A stretch of 64,000 nucleotides of DNA from Synechococcus sp. UW140 (GTDB taxonomy: Bacteria; Cyanobacteriota; Cyanobacteriia; PCC-6307; Cyanobiaceae), in the NCBI RefSeq assembly GCF_900474295.1, contig NZ_UCOB01000004.1:27812-91811 (forward strand), in the 5' to 3' direction. The position numbers and the translations under genes are program-made. Shown here in pieces: positions 9,393 through 18,760 of this stretch. The notes beneath the pieces were generated by a model, which did not search any database, was not told where the DNA came from, and saw only the letters and a list, made by a program, of their open reading frames with translations. The stretch's first letter is position 1. Every line of letters begins with the position of its first letter.

Positions 9393-9758
9393 ATGCTGAC
9401 TGGCGTAGAGCTCCTCGCGAAAGTGAAGGAGATGGGAGATGCCTCCAAGACAGACCTGGCCACAGCATGCGGTTACGTCTCCCAGAAAAAGGATGGATCG
9501 GACCGTGTCAATTTCACGGCGTTCTATGAGGCCCTTCTCAATGCGAAGGGAATCGATTTAGGTGCCGGCAGTGCGGGTATCGGAAAAGGCGGTCGCAAGC
9601 TCTCTTACATCGCCAAGGTGCAGGGCAATGGCAATCTTCTGATCGGCAAGGCTTATACCGCCATGCTCGACCTCAATCCAGGTGATAACTTCGAGATCAA
9701 GCTTGGTCGAAAGGTGATTCGTTTAATTCCTGAGGGATCTAGTGACGTTGAAGAGTGA
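9393..9758 (+). CDS. cyAbrB-type transcriptional regulator
   Basis: 121 residues starting MLTGVELLAKVKEMGDASKT, the usual cyAbrB N-terminus; an in-frame upstream extension to 9330 is not supported. The N-terminal half (LATACGYVS, FTAFYEALLNAKGI) is the cyanobacterial helical extension. The C-terminal half (GNLLIGKAYTAMLDLNPGDNFEIKLGRKVIRLI) is the AbrB swapped-hairpin DNA-binding domain. In freshwater cyanobacteria cyAbrB proteins adjust nitrogen, carbon and hydrogenase gene expression. A strong intrinsic terminator follows 22 bp after the stop, making this a monocistronic unit. Confidence 0.85.
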   Translation: MLTGVELLAKVKEMGDASKTDLATACGYVSQKKDGSDRVNFTAFYEALLNAKGIDLGAGSAGIGKGGRKLSYIAKVQGNGNLLIGKAYTAMLDLNPGDNFEIKLGRKVIRLIPEGSSDVEE

Positions 9759-9780
9759 TTGAATCGTTGCCTTGATCATT

Positions 9781-9813
9781 GCCTGATAGCTCATCAGCTG
9801 TCAGGCTTTTTAT
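9781..9813 (+). terminator. Intrinsic terminator of the cyAbrB gene
   Basis: An 11-bp stem (GCCTGATAGCT / AGCTGTCAGGC, one G-T pair) with loop CATC runs directly into TTTTTATTT. It lies between the plus-strand regulator and the end of the minus-strand ABC operon. Confidence 0.85.
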
Positions 9814-9830
9814 TTGATCGAATTATTTGA

Positions 9831-10583
9831 TCAGTTGATCTGGTTGAGGAATTTTCTTGTGCGCTCTTCTTGCGCTTGATTAAAGAAGGTTTTGGCGTCT
9901 GCGCTTTCGATCACGCGCCCACTATCCATAAACAGAACGCGATCGGCAACCTCCCTGGCAAATCCGAGCTCATGGGTGACGACCACCATGGTCATTCCTT
10001 GGTTCGCGAGCGTTCGCATCGCATCTAATACTTCTTTCACCCGTTCGGGATCGAGTGCGCTGGTCGGTTCGTCAAACAACATGATCTCTGGATTGAGCGC
10101 CAAAGCCCTGGCAATGGCGACCCTCTGCTGTTGGCCTCCGCTGAGTTGTGCGGGATATTTCTCCGCCTGTTCTGAGATCCCCATTTGCTTTAGAAGGCTG
10201 TGCGCTTTTGCTTCGGCCTGAACCCTTGCCTGCTTCTGAACACGCATTGGTGCGAGGGTGATGTTCTCGAGAATGGAGAGGTGGGGAAACAAATTGAACT
10301 GCTGAAAAACCATCCCCACTCGCCTGCGAATGCGCTGAACATGGCGAGGGTCTGCCTCATTGTCGAGTTTGATGCCGAGCACATCCAGTTCACCTGAATC
10401 GATCTCTTCAAGACCGTTGAATGTGCGGATCAGAGTGCTCTTGCCTGAGCCGGATGGGCCCATCACCACCAGAACTTCGCCACTGATCACGTCAACGCAG
10501 ACATCGTCGAGAGCACGATGGTCAGCGCCGTAGGTCTTGCAGATGTGGTGAGCCTTAATGGCAGTGTTCATGGAGTGCGTCAT
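9831..10583 (-). CDS. Polar amino-acid ABC importer, ATP-binding subunit
   Basis: A 250-residue ABC ATPase of the GlnQ/AapP type: Walker A GPSGSGKST, Q-loop FQQFNLFPH, signature LSGGQQQRVAIARA, Walker B IMLFDEPTSALDPE and H-loop VVVTHELGF are all intact. It energises uptake of polar or acidic amino acids. It is the last gene of a minus-strand operon (binding protein, permease, HdeD-like, permease, ATPase) and starts 15 bp after the preceding permease. An internal ATG at codon 5 (MNTAIKAHH) is a possible alternative start. By analogy it is equivalent to BgtA/NatA-like ATPases of Anabaena. Confidence 0.93.
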   Translation of the reverse strand: MTHSMNTAIKAHHICKTYGADHRALDDVCVDVISGEVLVVMGPSGSGKSTLIRTFNGLEEIDSGELDVLGIKLDNEADPRHVQRIRRRVGMVFQQFNLFPHLSILENITLAPMRVQKQARVQAEAKAHSLLKQMGISEQAEKYPAQLSGGQQQRVAIARALALNPEIMLFDEPTSALDPERVKEVLDAMRTLANQGMTMVVVTHELGFAREVADRVLFMDSGRVIESADAKTFFNQAQEERTRKFLNQIN

Positions 10584-10598
10584 CAGCGCAGGCAGTGA

Positions 10599-11621
10599 TC
10601 AGGCGGAGCGGCCGTTGAGGGTTGGGCCGCTGTGTTCGATCTTGCGTGCCAGCAGGGCCATGGCAGTACAGAACAGCCAGTAGAGCGCTCCAAGCCATAC
10701 ATACACCTCGAGGTGGCGGCCGATGAACGCCGGATTGGCGAGCAGGTTTCGACCGATGCCCAACAGTTCCACCAATCCAAGCAGGGCCATCAGGCTTGTG
10801 TTCTGTAGCAGGCCGATGGCCTGGTTGGTCAGGGCGGGAATCGCGATGCGCAGAGCCTGTGGAAGCACCACAAGCTGCAGGCTCTGGAGGGGCGAGAGGC
10901 CAAGCACCGCAGCAGCTTCACGCTGTGTCTGTGGAATGGCCTGAAGTCCGCCGCGGACGTCTTCAGCCACATAAGCCGCTGCGAAGAGGGCGAATGCGAC
11001 AACCGCTCTGAGCACCTGATTGATTTCCAGTTGCATAGGCAAGAACAAGGGGATTAGCAGTTTCCCGAAGAAGAGCACGGCAATCAGAGGGACTGCGCGC
11101 ATCACATCGATATACAGACGGCTGCTGTGGCGGAGCACCGGAAGGTCACTGGTGCGCCCAAGCGCAAGCAGGATTCCGAAAGGGAGAGCGAGCACTGCGC
11201 TGCAGACGGTGAGTAGAAGGGTGAGGCTGATGCCCCCCCATGCACGACTGGGGACATTGGAGAGACCGAGACCGCCTGCCATGAGGACAAGGCCGAGCGG
11301 GATCATGCTGACCCAGCACCAGGGCAGGACCATCCCCATCCAGCGATTGGATCCACGCTTGATTGGAACGATCAATGTGATCAGGGTCAATGCTGCGAGC
11401 AGTGATATCCAGAGCAGGGGGCGCCAGCGTTGATCAGGCGGGTAACTGCCGGTAGCGAACAAAGGAAGATGTGTACTGACAACAGACCAGTCAGCTGCCT
11501 GGACAATCCAGCTGACGCTGGCCCAGAGAACCCAGTTGATCAGTGCGATCACCCCAAGGCTCAACACACTGTCGATTGGATAAAAACGACAGTGCCTGAT
11601 CAAGGCTTTGCATGCACGCAT
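10599..11621 (-). CDS. Amino-acid ABC importer permease (AapM/NatH-like)
   Basis: A 340-residue integral membrane protein with an N-terminal group of helices (LGVIALINWVLWASVSWIV) and a C-terminal HisM/GlnP-type permease core. The EAA coupling loop reads REAAAVLGLSPLQSLQLVVL, which docks the ATPase. It pairs with the second permease at 12155-13063 to form the heterodimeric channel. Its ATG overlaps the stop of the HdeD-like gene by one base (TAATG-type junction), implying translational coupling. Confidence 0.9.
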   Translation of the reverse strand: MRACKALIRHCRFYPIDSVLSLGVIALINWVLWASVSWIVQAADWSVVSTHLPLFATGSYPPDQRWRPLLWISLLAALTLITLIVPIKRGSNRWMGMVLPWCWVSMIPLGLVLMAGGLGLSNVPSRAWGGISLTLLLTVCSAVLALPFGILLALGRTSDLPVLRHSSRLYIDVMRAVPLIAVLFFGKLLIPLFLPMQLEINQVLRAVVAFALFAAAYVAEDVRGGLQAIPQTQREAAAVLGLSPLQSLQLVVLPQALRIAIPALTNQAIGLLQNTSLMALLGLVELLGIGRNLLANPAFIGRHLEVYVWLGALYWLFCTAMALLARKIEHSGPTLNGRSA

Positions 11622-12127
11622 TAGCCCGCTGGCGGTGCCGATTGCTCAGCTCTGAACAGATTGAGGGCGGTCATGAACAGACCAACGCCGAACAATGTGC
11701 CGAGTGCCCAGAGACTGTCGCTCGGCCATTCCAGAACAAGAAAGAGACCCAGTAGAGAGGTGATCAGGCCATCCACAAGCACAAAACCACCGCTCTGGCC
11801 TCCAGCGCTGGCACCAGCCGCCAGTTCCATCACTCCATTCACCAACATCAGCACACCAGCGAACAGGGTGAGACTGATCTCACTGTCGATCGGATCGACC
11901 AGTACCCAGACGGCAGCGGCGCAATACAACAGGCCGGAAAGAGCCCGAAACAGTTTGGCTGAGGCACCTTCCGGACCGCTGAGTCGGAGGAACTGGCCGA
12001 TCCCCGCAGCGAAGGCGATGCCACCCAGGCCCACCGTCAGCAGGGTGGCCGAGAGGAAGGGAAGCAGGATCGCAGCCACGGCAGCGATCGTGAGCAGAAT
12101 GGCTGCGAGTTTCGGCTTGGAAGGCAT
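11621..12127 (-). CDS. HdeD/DUF308-like membrane protein inside the ABC operon
   Basis: 168 residues with about six hydrophobic segments in the repeated helix-pair pattern of HdeD/DUF308 proteins (LLTIAAVAAILLPFLSA, LFAGVLMLVNGVMELAAG, LGLFLVLEW, LFGVGLFMTALNLF). E. coli HdeD is linked to acid tolerance; the molecular role is unclear. The gene is placed between the two permease genes of the amino-acid importer on the same strand, 27 bp after the upstream permease and one base overlapping the downstream one. It is therefore translated with the importer, which suggests an accessory or stress-linked role. That role is inference only. Confidence 0.82.
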   Translation of the reverse strand: MPSKPKLAAILLTIAAVAAILLPFLSATLLTVGLGGIAFAAGIGQFLRLSGPEGASAKLFRALSGLLYCAAAVWVLVDPIDSEISLTLFAGVLMLVNGVMELAAGASAGGQSGGFVLVDGLITSLLGLFLVLEWPSDSLWALGTLFGVGLFMTALNLFRAEQSAPPAG

Positions 12128-12154
12128 GATGCTGCCCGATGTGTCAGGCGAAGC

Positions 12155-13063
12155 TTAAGAGCGCTGTCCACGCCGAATCACGGCTCGGTTGAGCACTTGC
12201 ATCACAGCGTTGATGAGCAGATTGAGCAGCAGGAAGCTCAGCAACAGCAGCAGAAAACCTTCAATCGCCCTGCCTGTCTGGGTGATGCTGGTGTCACTGA
12301 CTGAGTAGAGATCGGAGTAACCGACAGCGATGGCCAGAGTGCTGTTTTTGGCGAGATTGAGATACTGACTGCTGAGGCCTGGAAGGATTGCTGGAAGAGC
12401 CTGGGGGAGCACCACTTTTCGCAGACCCAAGCGCTCGGATAGGCCCAGGCTTCTGTAGGCCTCCCATTGCCCGCGAGGGACCGAATCGAGGCCACCACGC
12501 ACCACTTCGGCGATCGAAGCGCCTGTAAACACACTCAGTCCCAACAGCACAGCAGTGAATTCCACGCTGAGATGAACTCCCAGAATGGCGATCCCCTGGT
12601 TCGTGAGACTGAAGAGGGAGCCCAGCGGTGATGGATTCGATTGCGGTAGCCCGAGCAGGGCTACGAAATACCAGAAAAACAGCTGCAGCAGCAGGGGGAT
12701 CTGGCGAACCACACTCACATAGAGAGCAGCTAGTCCTCGAAGCAGAGGATTGGTACTTCTCCGCGCCGAACCCGCGAGTACTCCGAGGGTTGTGGCGGCG
12801 ACAAGACCGGCGCTAATCACCTTGAGGCTATTGATCCAACCCACGAGCAACGCCCAGGCATAGCTGTCTGAGGGCCTATAAGGCAGAGCGTGCTCGGCAA
12901 GGGCGAAGCCTGTGGGACGACTCAGCCAGCTGAAACTGAGCCCCAGACCTGTGCGGATCAAGTTGACCGCCAGGTTGTTGATCAGAACCCCCATCAGCGT
13001 GAGCAGCAGCACCACCACCGCGAGTTGCAGCAGCCAGCGGCGTGTCCCTTTCATGACTGCCAC
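12155..13063 (-). CDS. Amino-acid ABC importer permease (AapQ/NatG-like)
   Basis: A 302-residue membrane permease of the His/Glu/Gln/Arg/opine family. Hallmarks are SVVRQIPLLLQLFFWYF, GASIAEVVRGGLDSVPRGQ and the coupling loop WEAYRSLGLSERLGLRKVVL. The GTG start at 13063 overlaps the TAG of the binding-protein gene by one base; an ATG at codon 4 is the alternative. It partners with the permease at 10599-11621. Confidence 0.9.
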   Translation of the reverse strand: MAVMKGTRRWLLQLAVVVLLLTLMGVLINNLAVNLIRTGLGLSFSWLSRPTGFALAEHALPYRPSDSYAWALLVGWINSLKVISAGLVAATTLGVLAGSARRSTNPLLRGLAALYVSVVRQIPLLLQLFFWYFVALLGLPQSNPSPLGSLFSLTNQGIAILGVHLSVEFTAVLLGLSVFTGASIAEVVRGGLDSVPRGQWEAYRSLGLSERLGLRKVVLPQALPAILPGLSSQYLNLAKNSTLAIAVGYSDLYSVSDTSITQTGRAIEGFLLLLLSFLLLNLLINAVMQVLNRAVIRRGQRS

Positions 13064-14112
13064 TACTGGAAGGGCGGAGCTGTCATTGCTCCCCCATCGC
13101 GATACAGCTGATTGATCCCTCGTGGAATCGGTACGGCGCTGTCCGGGCCGAGATGACGGTTGTAGATCTCGCCATAGTTGCCAATGGCAGCAATCGTCTT
13201 GACGACGAAATCCGCTTCGAGACCGAGCTTCAGGCCCAGATCTCCATCAACTCCCAGGAAACGGCGCAGACGTGTTAGCTCCGTCTGTTTGTTTGCCTTG
13301 TCGAGCCAATCCCCCACATTCGCTTTGGTGATCCCTAGTTCCTCTGCCGTGATCAGGGCATACACCACCCAGCGCATTGCATCTCCAAGGCGTTGGTCCC
13401 CACCCGCCGACAGGGGAGCCAGTGGTTCTTTGCTCAATACGGCTTCGAGAATCTGGTGTTGCTTCGGATCCGCGAAGCCTGAACGGGCCGCCGCCAGTTG
13501 TGAGCGATCGGAGGTCATGGCCGCGCATCGACCCTGGAGGTAGCCGGCTACAACCTGGTTAAGGTCTTGATACTTGATTGGTGTGTAGGCAATTCCGCGT
13601 GCTTCAAAGGCATCGTTGAGGTTCTGTTCTGTGGTGGTGCCTGAGCCCACGCAGATGGTCTCACCGTTGAGGTCGTCGATCCTGCGGATCCCTCGAGCGT
13701 TTTTCACCATCAAGCCCTGACCGTCGTGGAACACCACCGGCGCGAAGCTGACGCCATTGCCGCCAGCCGCATCCCTACTGAGGTTGAAGGTGGTGTTGCG
13801 CGAGAGCAGGTCGATCTCGCCAGTCCGAAGGGCGGTGAAGCGTTCTGGAGCTGTGAGCTGCCGGAACTCGATGGCATCGGCATCACCGATGAAAGCTGCG
13901 GCAAAGGCTCGACATAGATCGATGTCGAGGCCGGAATAGTCGCCGTCTGAGCTCAGAAAGCTGAAGCCAGGGATTTTGCCGCTGACGCCACACCGGAGCG
14001 TTTGACGTTGTTGGATCAGACCCAGGCGAGAGGCACCGCCTTCGCCAAGGGTGGCGCAAGCCTGCAGCATCAGTGCAGCGGCGAGCGAGACCCAGAGGGT
14101 ACGGAAGGGCAT
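13063..14112 (-). CDS. Amino-acid ABC importer substrate-binding lipoprotein (AapJ/NatF-like)
   Basis: 349 residues from the ATG at 14112 (MPFRTLWVSLAAALMLQAC), which gives a lipoprotein signal with lipobox LQAC and lipidation at Cys19. An upstream in-frame extension is rejected because it lacks a signal sequence. The mature protein has the solute-binding family 3 fold: TLRCGVSGKIPGFSF, YSGLDIDLCRAFAAA and ERFTALRTGEIDLLSRNTT. AapJ-like proteins bind a broad range of polar amino acids. It is the first gene of the operon; the 108 bp to the divergent gene at 14221 must hold both promoters. No NtcA GTA-N8-TAC box was found by eye. Confidence 0.92.
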   Translation of the reverse strand: MPFRTLWVSLAAALMLQACATLGEGGASRLGLIQQRQTLRCGVSGKIPGFSFLSSDGDYSGLDIDLCRAFAAAFIGDADAIEFRQLTAPERFTALRTGEIDLLSRNTTFNLSRDAAGGNGVSFAPVVFHDGQGLMVKNARGIRRIDDLNGETICVGSGTTTEQNLNDAFEARGIAYTPIKYQDLNQVVAGYLQGRCAAMTSDRSQLAAARSGFADPKQHQILEAVLSKEPLAPLSAGGDQRLGDAMRWVVYALITAEELGITKANVGDWLDKANKQTELTRLRRFLGVDGDLGLKLGLEADFVVKTIAAIGNYGEIYNRHLGPDSAVPIPRGINQLYRDGGAMTAPPFQ

Positions 14113-14220
14113 GCTCAACTGCTGCGACCCCAAGTGTCTCAGACGCTTTGTGGATTTGCTTAGTGGCCAGACAGGATCATCCTCCTTAGCGTGAACAGAA
14201 TTCCGCTCTTGGTTGCCTGA

Positions 14221-14544
14221 ATGAACGCCAGCCGATCCTGGCCAGCGCTGGCGTTGATGCTGATGGCCCTCACTTGGCCTGGTGCTGGTTTTTCTGCCGA
14301 AGATCCAGAACGGAGCACTTACAACAACAAGATGGCTCTGATTGGTGTGCTCAGAGAGAGCGCCCGTCAACGCGCCGTTGCCAGTGGGGATCTTCAAACG
14401 CTCTGTCTGATTCTTGGCATTGGCGTTGACGTGACCGATCAATATCTGCAGGCTCTCGATGCCGATCCTGCGCTTCAGGAACGGCATCAGGTGATGAAAG
14501 CTGATCTCGACACTTGCCTCGTCGGTCTGCCAACAGCCGATTGA
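14221..14544 (+). CDS. Small secreted hypothetical protein
   Basis: 107 residues with a clear signal peptide (WPALALMLMALTWPGAGFSA, cut after FSA) and a soluble helical mature domain with two cysteines (LQTLCLILG, LDTCLVGL) that could form a disulfide. It is divergent from the amino-acid importer operon and convergent with the SulP gene. I recognise no family; the composition is typical of small periplasmic proteins of marine picocyanobacteria. Confidence 0.65.
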   Translation: MNASRSWPALALMLMALTWPGAGFSAEDPERSTYNNKMALIGVLRESARQRAVASGDLQTLCLILGIGVDVTDQYLQALDADPALQERHQVMKADLDTCLVGLPTAD

Positions 14545-14586
14545 TCAGCTTGATGACTGAACTACTGACGTTGCGCTGATTGTTGT

Positions 14587-14606
14587 GGAGGCCAGGGAAG
14601 GCCTCC
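14587..14606. terminator. Candidate bidirectional terminator hairpin
   Basis: A perfect 7-bp GC-rich inverted repeat (GGAGGCC / GGCCTCC, 6-nt loop) lies between two convergent genes. No T-run follows on either strand, so efficiency is uncertain. Confidence 0.4.
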
Positions 14607-14614
14607 GGACGTCT

Positions 14615-16195
14615 CTAACCGTGAGCTGCTTCCGGCTGAGAGCCGATCCGTTCGAGCAGATCAAGACTTTCACGGTTGAGGCCCTCCACGGTCACCACTG
14701 ATCCTCCACGTTCCAGCTTGCGGGTGAGTTGCTTGAGGGCAGCGACACCGGTTTGGTCCCAGATGTGCAGGTTGCTGAGATCGATCGTGATCCGCGGCGG
14801 ATGTTGATGGACATCAAAGCCCTGGAGGAAATACACCTTGCTCACAAAGAACAACTGGCCTGTGACCCGATAACGACGGTGGTCTGGGGCGATGTCCTCG
14901 ACATCCACCTTGATCACCTTCGCCACCTTTCTGCTGAACAGCAGAGCGGCGAGCGCTACACCTGCCAACACGCCTAGGGCAAGGTTGTGGGGGGTTGTGA
15001 GCATCGTCACCGCAAAGGTCATCACCATCACAGCGGTGTCGCTTTTGGGAATGCGGAGGATCGCACGCAACCCATTGATATCTGCTGTGCTGACGGCGAT
15101 GCTGATCATCACTGCCACCAGAGCAGCCATCGGGATCTGTTGCACCCAGCCTCTGGCCAGAAGGATCATGGCCATCAGGCTGACGCCAGAGAACAGGGTC
15201 GAGAAGCGACCTCGTCCTCCGTTGTCGATGTTCATCACCGACTGCCCTACCAGTGCGCAGCCCGCCATCCCTCCGAACAGCGACGAGACGAGGTTGGCAA
15301 TGCCCTGCCCCTGCGCCTCACGGTTCTTGTTGGATGTGGTGTCGGTCTTGTCGTCCAAGATGTCCTGGGTCAGGAAGGTCTCCATCAGGCCGACGAGAGA
15401 GATCGACAGGGCTGTGGGCAAGACGATGCCAAACGTCGCCAGGCTGAAGGGAACCTTGCCATCGGTTAAAGCCCCGAAAGGAAGACTGGGGATCGGCAGA
15501 TTGCCAGGCAGTTGCCCCAGGCTTTTAACCGTTGGGATGTCCAGATTGAGGTTGATGCTGATGACGGTCAGCACCACGATCGCCACCAGCTGTGATGGGA
15601 TAAGCCTGGTCAACCTGGGGAGTCCGTAGATGATCACCAATCCCAAGACCACCAGCAATCCAACGGTCGGAATTTGTGCTGCAGCCAGCACTGCCTGACC
15701 ACCGTGGTCGCCGTGCTCTCCGAATTGCAAATTGATTCCCAACTGCGGAAGCTGTGCCTGAAAAATCAGCAGGGCTAGGGCATTAACGAATCCACTCAGC
15801 ACCCCCTGGGGTACAAAACGCATCTGGTGGGCCAGGCGCAGGTAACCCCAGAGAATTTGGAGCACACCGGTGAGAATGCCTGCTACAAGCAGATATTGCA
15901 GGCCAAGGCCTTCCACACCAAGCTCAAGGCCGCGGGCATTCCCACTGGCCACCAAGCTGGTCATCAGCAGGGCCGTGGAGCCTGTGGCCGAGGTGATCAT
16001 GGCTGTGCGACCGCCCACGAACGCGATCGTCACCGACAGGCAAAAAGCCCCGAAGAGACCCACCTGAGGGTCAACATGAGCGATGCCGGAAAAGGCAATC
16101 GCTTCCGGAATCATGGCGAAAGCCACCACCAGGCCAGAGAGAACCTCCTTGGCTGGATTGTCGAACCACTGCCGCATGCCAACGCTGTTCGTCAT
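14615..16195 (-). CDS. SulP-family inorganic anion transporter with STAS domain
   Basis: About 526 residues from the ATG at 16195 (an alternative ATG lies at 16177). There are 10-14 hydrophobic segments with the SulP core ([54 protein letters not shown]). The C-terminal STAS domain from about residue 440 contains [20 protein letters not shown]. The family includes sulfate and molybdate carriers and the cyanobacterial bicarbonate carrier BicA; the sequence does not decide the substrate. It faces a small secreted-protein gene convergently. A longer open frame upstream runs into the neighbouring gene region and is not used. Confidence 0.88.
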   Translation of the reverse strand: MTNSVGMRQWFDNPAKEVLSGLVVAFAMIPEAIAFSGIAHVDPQVGLFGAFCLSVTIAFVGGRTAMITSATGSTALLMTSLVASGNARGLELGVEGLGLQYLLVAGILTGVLQILWGYLRLAHQMRFVPQGVLSGFVNALALLIFQAQLPQLGINLQFGEHGDHGGQAVLAAAQIPTVGLLVVLGLVIIYGLPRLTRLIPSQLVAIVVLTVISINLNLDIPTVKSLGQLPGNLPIPSLPFGALTDGKVPFSLATFGIVLPTALSISLVGLMETFLTQDILDDKTDTTSNKNREAQGQGIANLVSSLFGGMAGCALVGQSVMNIDNGGRGRFSTLFSGVSLMAMILLARGWVQQIPMAALVAVMISIAVSTADINGLRAILRIPKSDTAVMVMTFAVTMLTTPHNLALGVLAGVALAALLFSRKVAKVIKVDVEDIAPDHRRYRVTGQLFFVSKVYFLQGFDVHQHPPRITIDLSNLHIWDQTGVAALKQLTRKLERGGSVVTVEGLNRESLDLLERIGSQPEAAHG

Positions 16196-16235
16196 GCGGC
16201 GACCGTATCTCACTGCCCCTAATCCCTCCCAGTAT

Positions 16236-17504
16236 TCACAGCATCGGCAGCACCCCGTTGGGATCGAGTCGTTGCTTGAGATCCCGTAGATGCGGCAGCC
16301 AGGATCCGAAGGCTTGCTCGAGTTCGCGGGCGTGCCAGGGAAGATGGTCGTGAAGCTGGGCCAGATGCACCCCTGGGCAGAGGGGATGGAGGCAGTCTCG
16401 AACCTGCTCAAGCCAGCGCAGACTGGCTTGGCGACCGCTCTGATCTCCAGGCAGCCAGCTGGCGGTGATCCACGGTTTCCATTCCGCCTGGCGGTGGATG
16501 AACGAGCTGCTGTTGAAGGGCTGTTGGCTCACGGCTCCTCCCAATTGTTGGCAAGCGATCGTGCATCGGTGGTGAGGGCGATTGGCCATGGCCACCCCCA
16601 GCGCCGTGATCAGGGCCTGGCTTTGATCGCTCCATCGGGGTCCAAGCAGGCCTAAAACCTCTTGGTGCACGGGCGCTTCATCGGTCCGGGCCAGACTCAT
16701 CGCCCCAAAGGCCGGAAGCTGATGAATCCCGCTCAGGCAAGTTTGCAAAGGTTGTGAGAGCTTTCGCTCGTCGCGTTGACGCCTGAGAATCTGGAGGGCT
16801 AGAAGATCGTCTGATCTGGCCACAAGCATGACTTCAAGTCGTGCTCCCCAGCACCACTGCAGGCTTATCCCGTTCGGGAAGCTCTCTGCCTCCAAGATCA
16901 GCGCCACTAGCTCTTGTGGTGTCACACAGCCTTGAAGGATCTCCACTGATCGGAGGGGGGTCGTTTGCAGATCGAGCTCCTGCACCACCCCGAGAAAGAG
17001 CGCAGCTCCAAGCAGCCCTCGCCATTCCATGTGCTCGGGCCTGTGCTCCAGCAGGGCAACACCGGGTCGAGTGATGCGGAAGCGGCTTCCATTCCCCCAA
17101 ACGCCTCTGATCGCCTCGATGTGGTCGATGGCTAGCCCGAGGCTGCGGCTAAGGGGGCCCATACCACCGGTGACTAGGAACCCAGCGCCGGGCAGACCCG
17201 ATAGGCCTGTGGGGATCATCCTCCCGTGGATGGCCAGCTCCGCTTGAATCTCGCCCATGGTCAGGCCTGCACCCAAGCGGACACTGGTGTGGTCGTTGTT
17301 CAGGACAAGGGTTCGGTGCCCGTCGCTTAGATCAAGCGTCCAATGCTGATCCTCTGTGCAACGACTGGTCGTACCACCGCTGCAGATTCTCAGTGGTAAT
17401 GGTTGTGGTGTGCTGCGCAGGATCGATTCGACCTCCGTCGATGAGGGCAAAAGAGTTCCCTTCGTCAGGCAATCAGCAGCGAGGGGATTGCGGACCGGGG
17501 CCAC
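16236..17504 (-). CDS. FAD-binding oxidoreductase (GlcD/GlcE-like)
   Basis: A 422-residue protein of the PCMH-type FAD family. The N-terminal half binds [32 protein letters not shown] and [22 protein letters not shown]. The extreme C-terminus ends [14 protein letters not shown], the usual last helix of D-lactate/glycolate oxidase subunits. Relatives oxidise 2-hydroxyacids such as glycolate or D-lactate. The length lies between GlcE and GlcD, so the exact substrate is open. It is divergent from the chelatase gene (72 bp between starts) and 40 bp upstream of the SulP start on the same strand. Confidence 0.85.
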   Translation of the reverse strand: MAPVRNPLAADCLTKGTLLPSSTEVESILRSTPQPLPLRICSGGTTSRCTEDQHWTLDLSDGHRTLVLNNDHTSVRLGAGLTMGEIQAELAIHGRMIPTGLSGLPGAGFLVTGGMGPLSRSLGLAIDHIEAIRGVWGNGSRFRITRPGVALLEHRPEHMEWRGLLGAALFLGVVQELDLQTTPLRSVEILQGCVTPQELVALILEAESFPNGISLQWCWGARLEVMLVARSDDLLALQILRRQRDERKLSQPLQTCLSGIHQLPAFGAMSLARTDEAPVHQEVLGLLGPRWSDQSQALITALGVAMANRPHHRCTIACQQLGGAVSQQPFNSSSFIHRQAEWKPWITASWLPGDQSGRQASLRWLEQVRDCLHPLCPGVHLAQLHDHLPWHARELEQAFGSWLPHLRDLKQRLDPNGVLPML

Positions 17505-17575
17505 TGGCGATCAGCGCTCTATAGAAATCATCGCGTCATTGCTGGCGATAGGGTCCCCTCAGGTGAAAAAGACGT

Positions 17576-18682
17576 GTGACTGCGGGTTTGTCTGAGTTCA
17601 AGGCAGAAGATGTGGGCGTCCTCATCTGTGGTCATGGCAGTCGCAACCGTCAGGCGGTTGAGGAGTTCGCCAGCCTTGCTGCCGGACTCAGGCCAAGAAT
17701 GGGCGGCCTGCCGGTGGAGCACGGTTATCTCGAATTTGCCAAGCCGATCCTGCGAGACTCCCTTGATCGACTCCGGGCTCAGGGGGTGAAGCGTGTTCTG
17801 GCCGTGCCTGCGATGTTGTTCGCCGCCGGGCATGCCAAGAACGACATTCCTTCGGTTCTCAATACATACAGTGCCGAAACGGGGCTGACCATCGATTACG
17901 GCCGTGAGCTTGGGGTGGATCGCTTGATGATCGCTGCGGCCGGCGCGCGCATTGAGGAAGCCTTGGCACAGTCCCCCAGTGACGTTCCACTCGAAGAAAC
18001 GCTTCTGGTGGTCGTGGGCCGTGGCTCTTCCGACCCGGATGCAAATTCCAACGTCACCAAGATCACCCGCATGCTTGTTGAGGGACTCGGTTTCGGGTGG
18101 GGTGAATCGGTGTATTCCGGCGTGACGTTCCCTTTGGTGGAGCCAGGCCTGCGCCATGTGGTGCGTCTGGGCTTTAAACGAATCGTCGTGTTCCCCTATT
18201 TCCTCTTTTCAGGCGTTTTGGTGAGCCGCATTCGTCAGCACACCGCCTTAGTGGCTGCTGACCATCCTGAAGTGGATTTTGTCTCAGCTGGTTATCTCGG
18301 AGATCACTCGCTTGTGCTCGACACCTTTGTGGAACGGGTGCGGGAAGTGCTTGGGGGCGAGACGGCGATGAATTGCTCGCTCTGCAAGTACCGGGCTCAG
18401 GTTCTTGGCTTCGAGGCTGAGGTTGGCCTGGCGCAGGAAAGTCACCACCACCACGTGGAGGGCCTCACCGATGGATGTGAGCTCTGCGAACACGAGTGCA
18501 CAGGTGCGTGTCAACCCGACGGCATCCCGATCCCTCTGGGTGGAGGGCATCAGCACAGCCATGATCATTCCCACGAGCATGGACACGGACATCACCCCTA
18601 TCCCCATGCCGATCACCCTCTAGGGCCGGAGACTCTTCGCAAGGTGTCTGCAAAAGGAGAACCTTTTGACACCGAAACCTGA
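17576..18682 (+). CDS. cbiX: Sirohydrochlorin chelatase, CbiX/SirB long type with Cys and His-rich tail
   Basis: 368 residues, GTG start. There are two tandem chelatase-fold halves: the first has the metal ligands His20 (ICGHGSRN) and His86 (FAAGHAKND), the second starts at LLVVVGRGSSDPDAN. After about residue 260 comes an unusual tail: MNCSLC (Met265, Cys267, Cys270), which fits the M-x-C-x-x-C Fe-S motif described for Bacillus megaterium CbiX; then HHHH; a second Cys cluster at residues 301-312 (C-x2-C-x3-C-x3-C); and a His-rich run (HSHDHSHEHGHGHH). It inserts Fe2+ (siroheme) or Co2+ (cobalamin) into sirohydrochlorin. The second Cys cluster is additional to that description. Confidence 0.88.
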   Translation: MTAGLSEFKAEDVGVLICGHGSRNRQAVEEFASLAAGLRPRMGGLPVEHGYLEFAKPILRDSLDRLRAQGVKRVLAVPAMLFAAGHAKNDIPSVLNTYSAETGLTIDYGRELGVDRLMIAAAGARIEEALAQSPSDVPLEETLLVVVGRGSSDPDANSNVTKITRMLVEGLGFGWGESVYSGVTFPLVEPGLRHVVRLGFKRIVVFPYFLFSGVLVSRIRQHTALVAADHPEVDFVSAGYLGDHSLVLDTFVERVREVLGGETAMNCSLCKYRAQVLGFEAEVGLAQESHHHHVEGLTDGCELCEHECTGACQPDGIPIPLGGGHQHSHDHSHEHGHGHHPYPHADHPLGPETLRKVSAKGEPFDTET

Positions 18683-18760
18683 AGGAAACCAGTGGATCTG
18701 GGGACCTCGTTGATCTCAATCTCGCCCTGGTCTCTTGAGACTTTCTCTCATAAGGAGGGC

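Noticed and set aside
14892..15629. Plus-strand frame of about 245 codons
   Set aside because: Antisense to the SulP transporter; unlike any real protein pattern.
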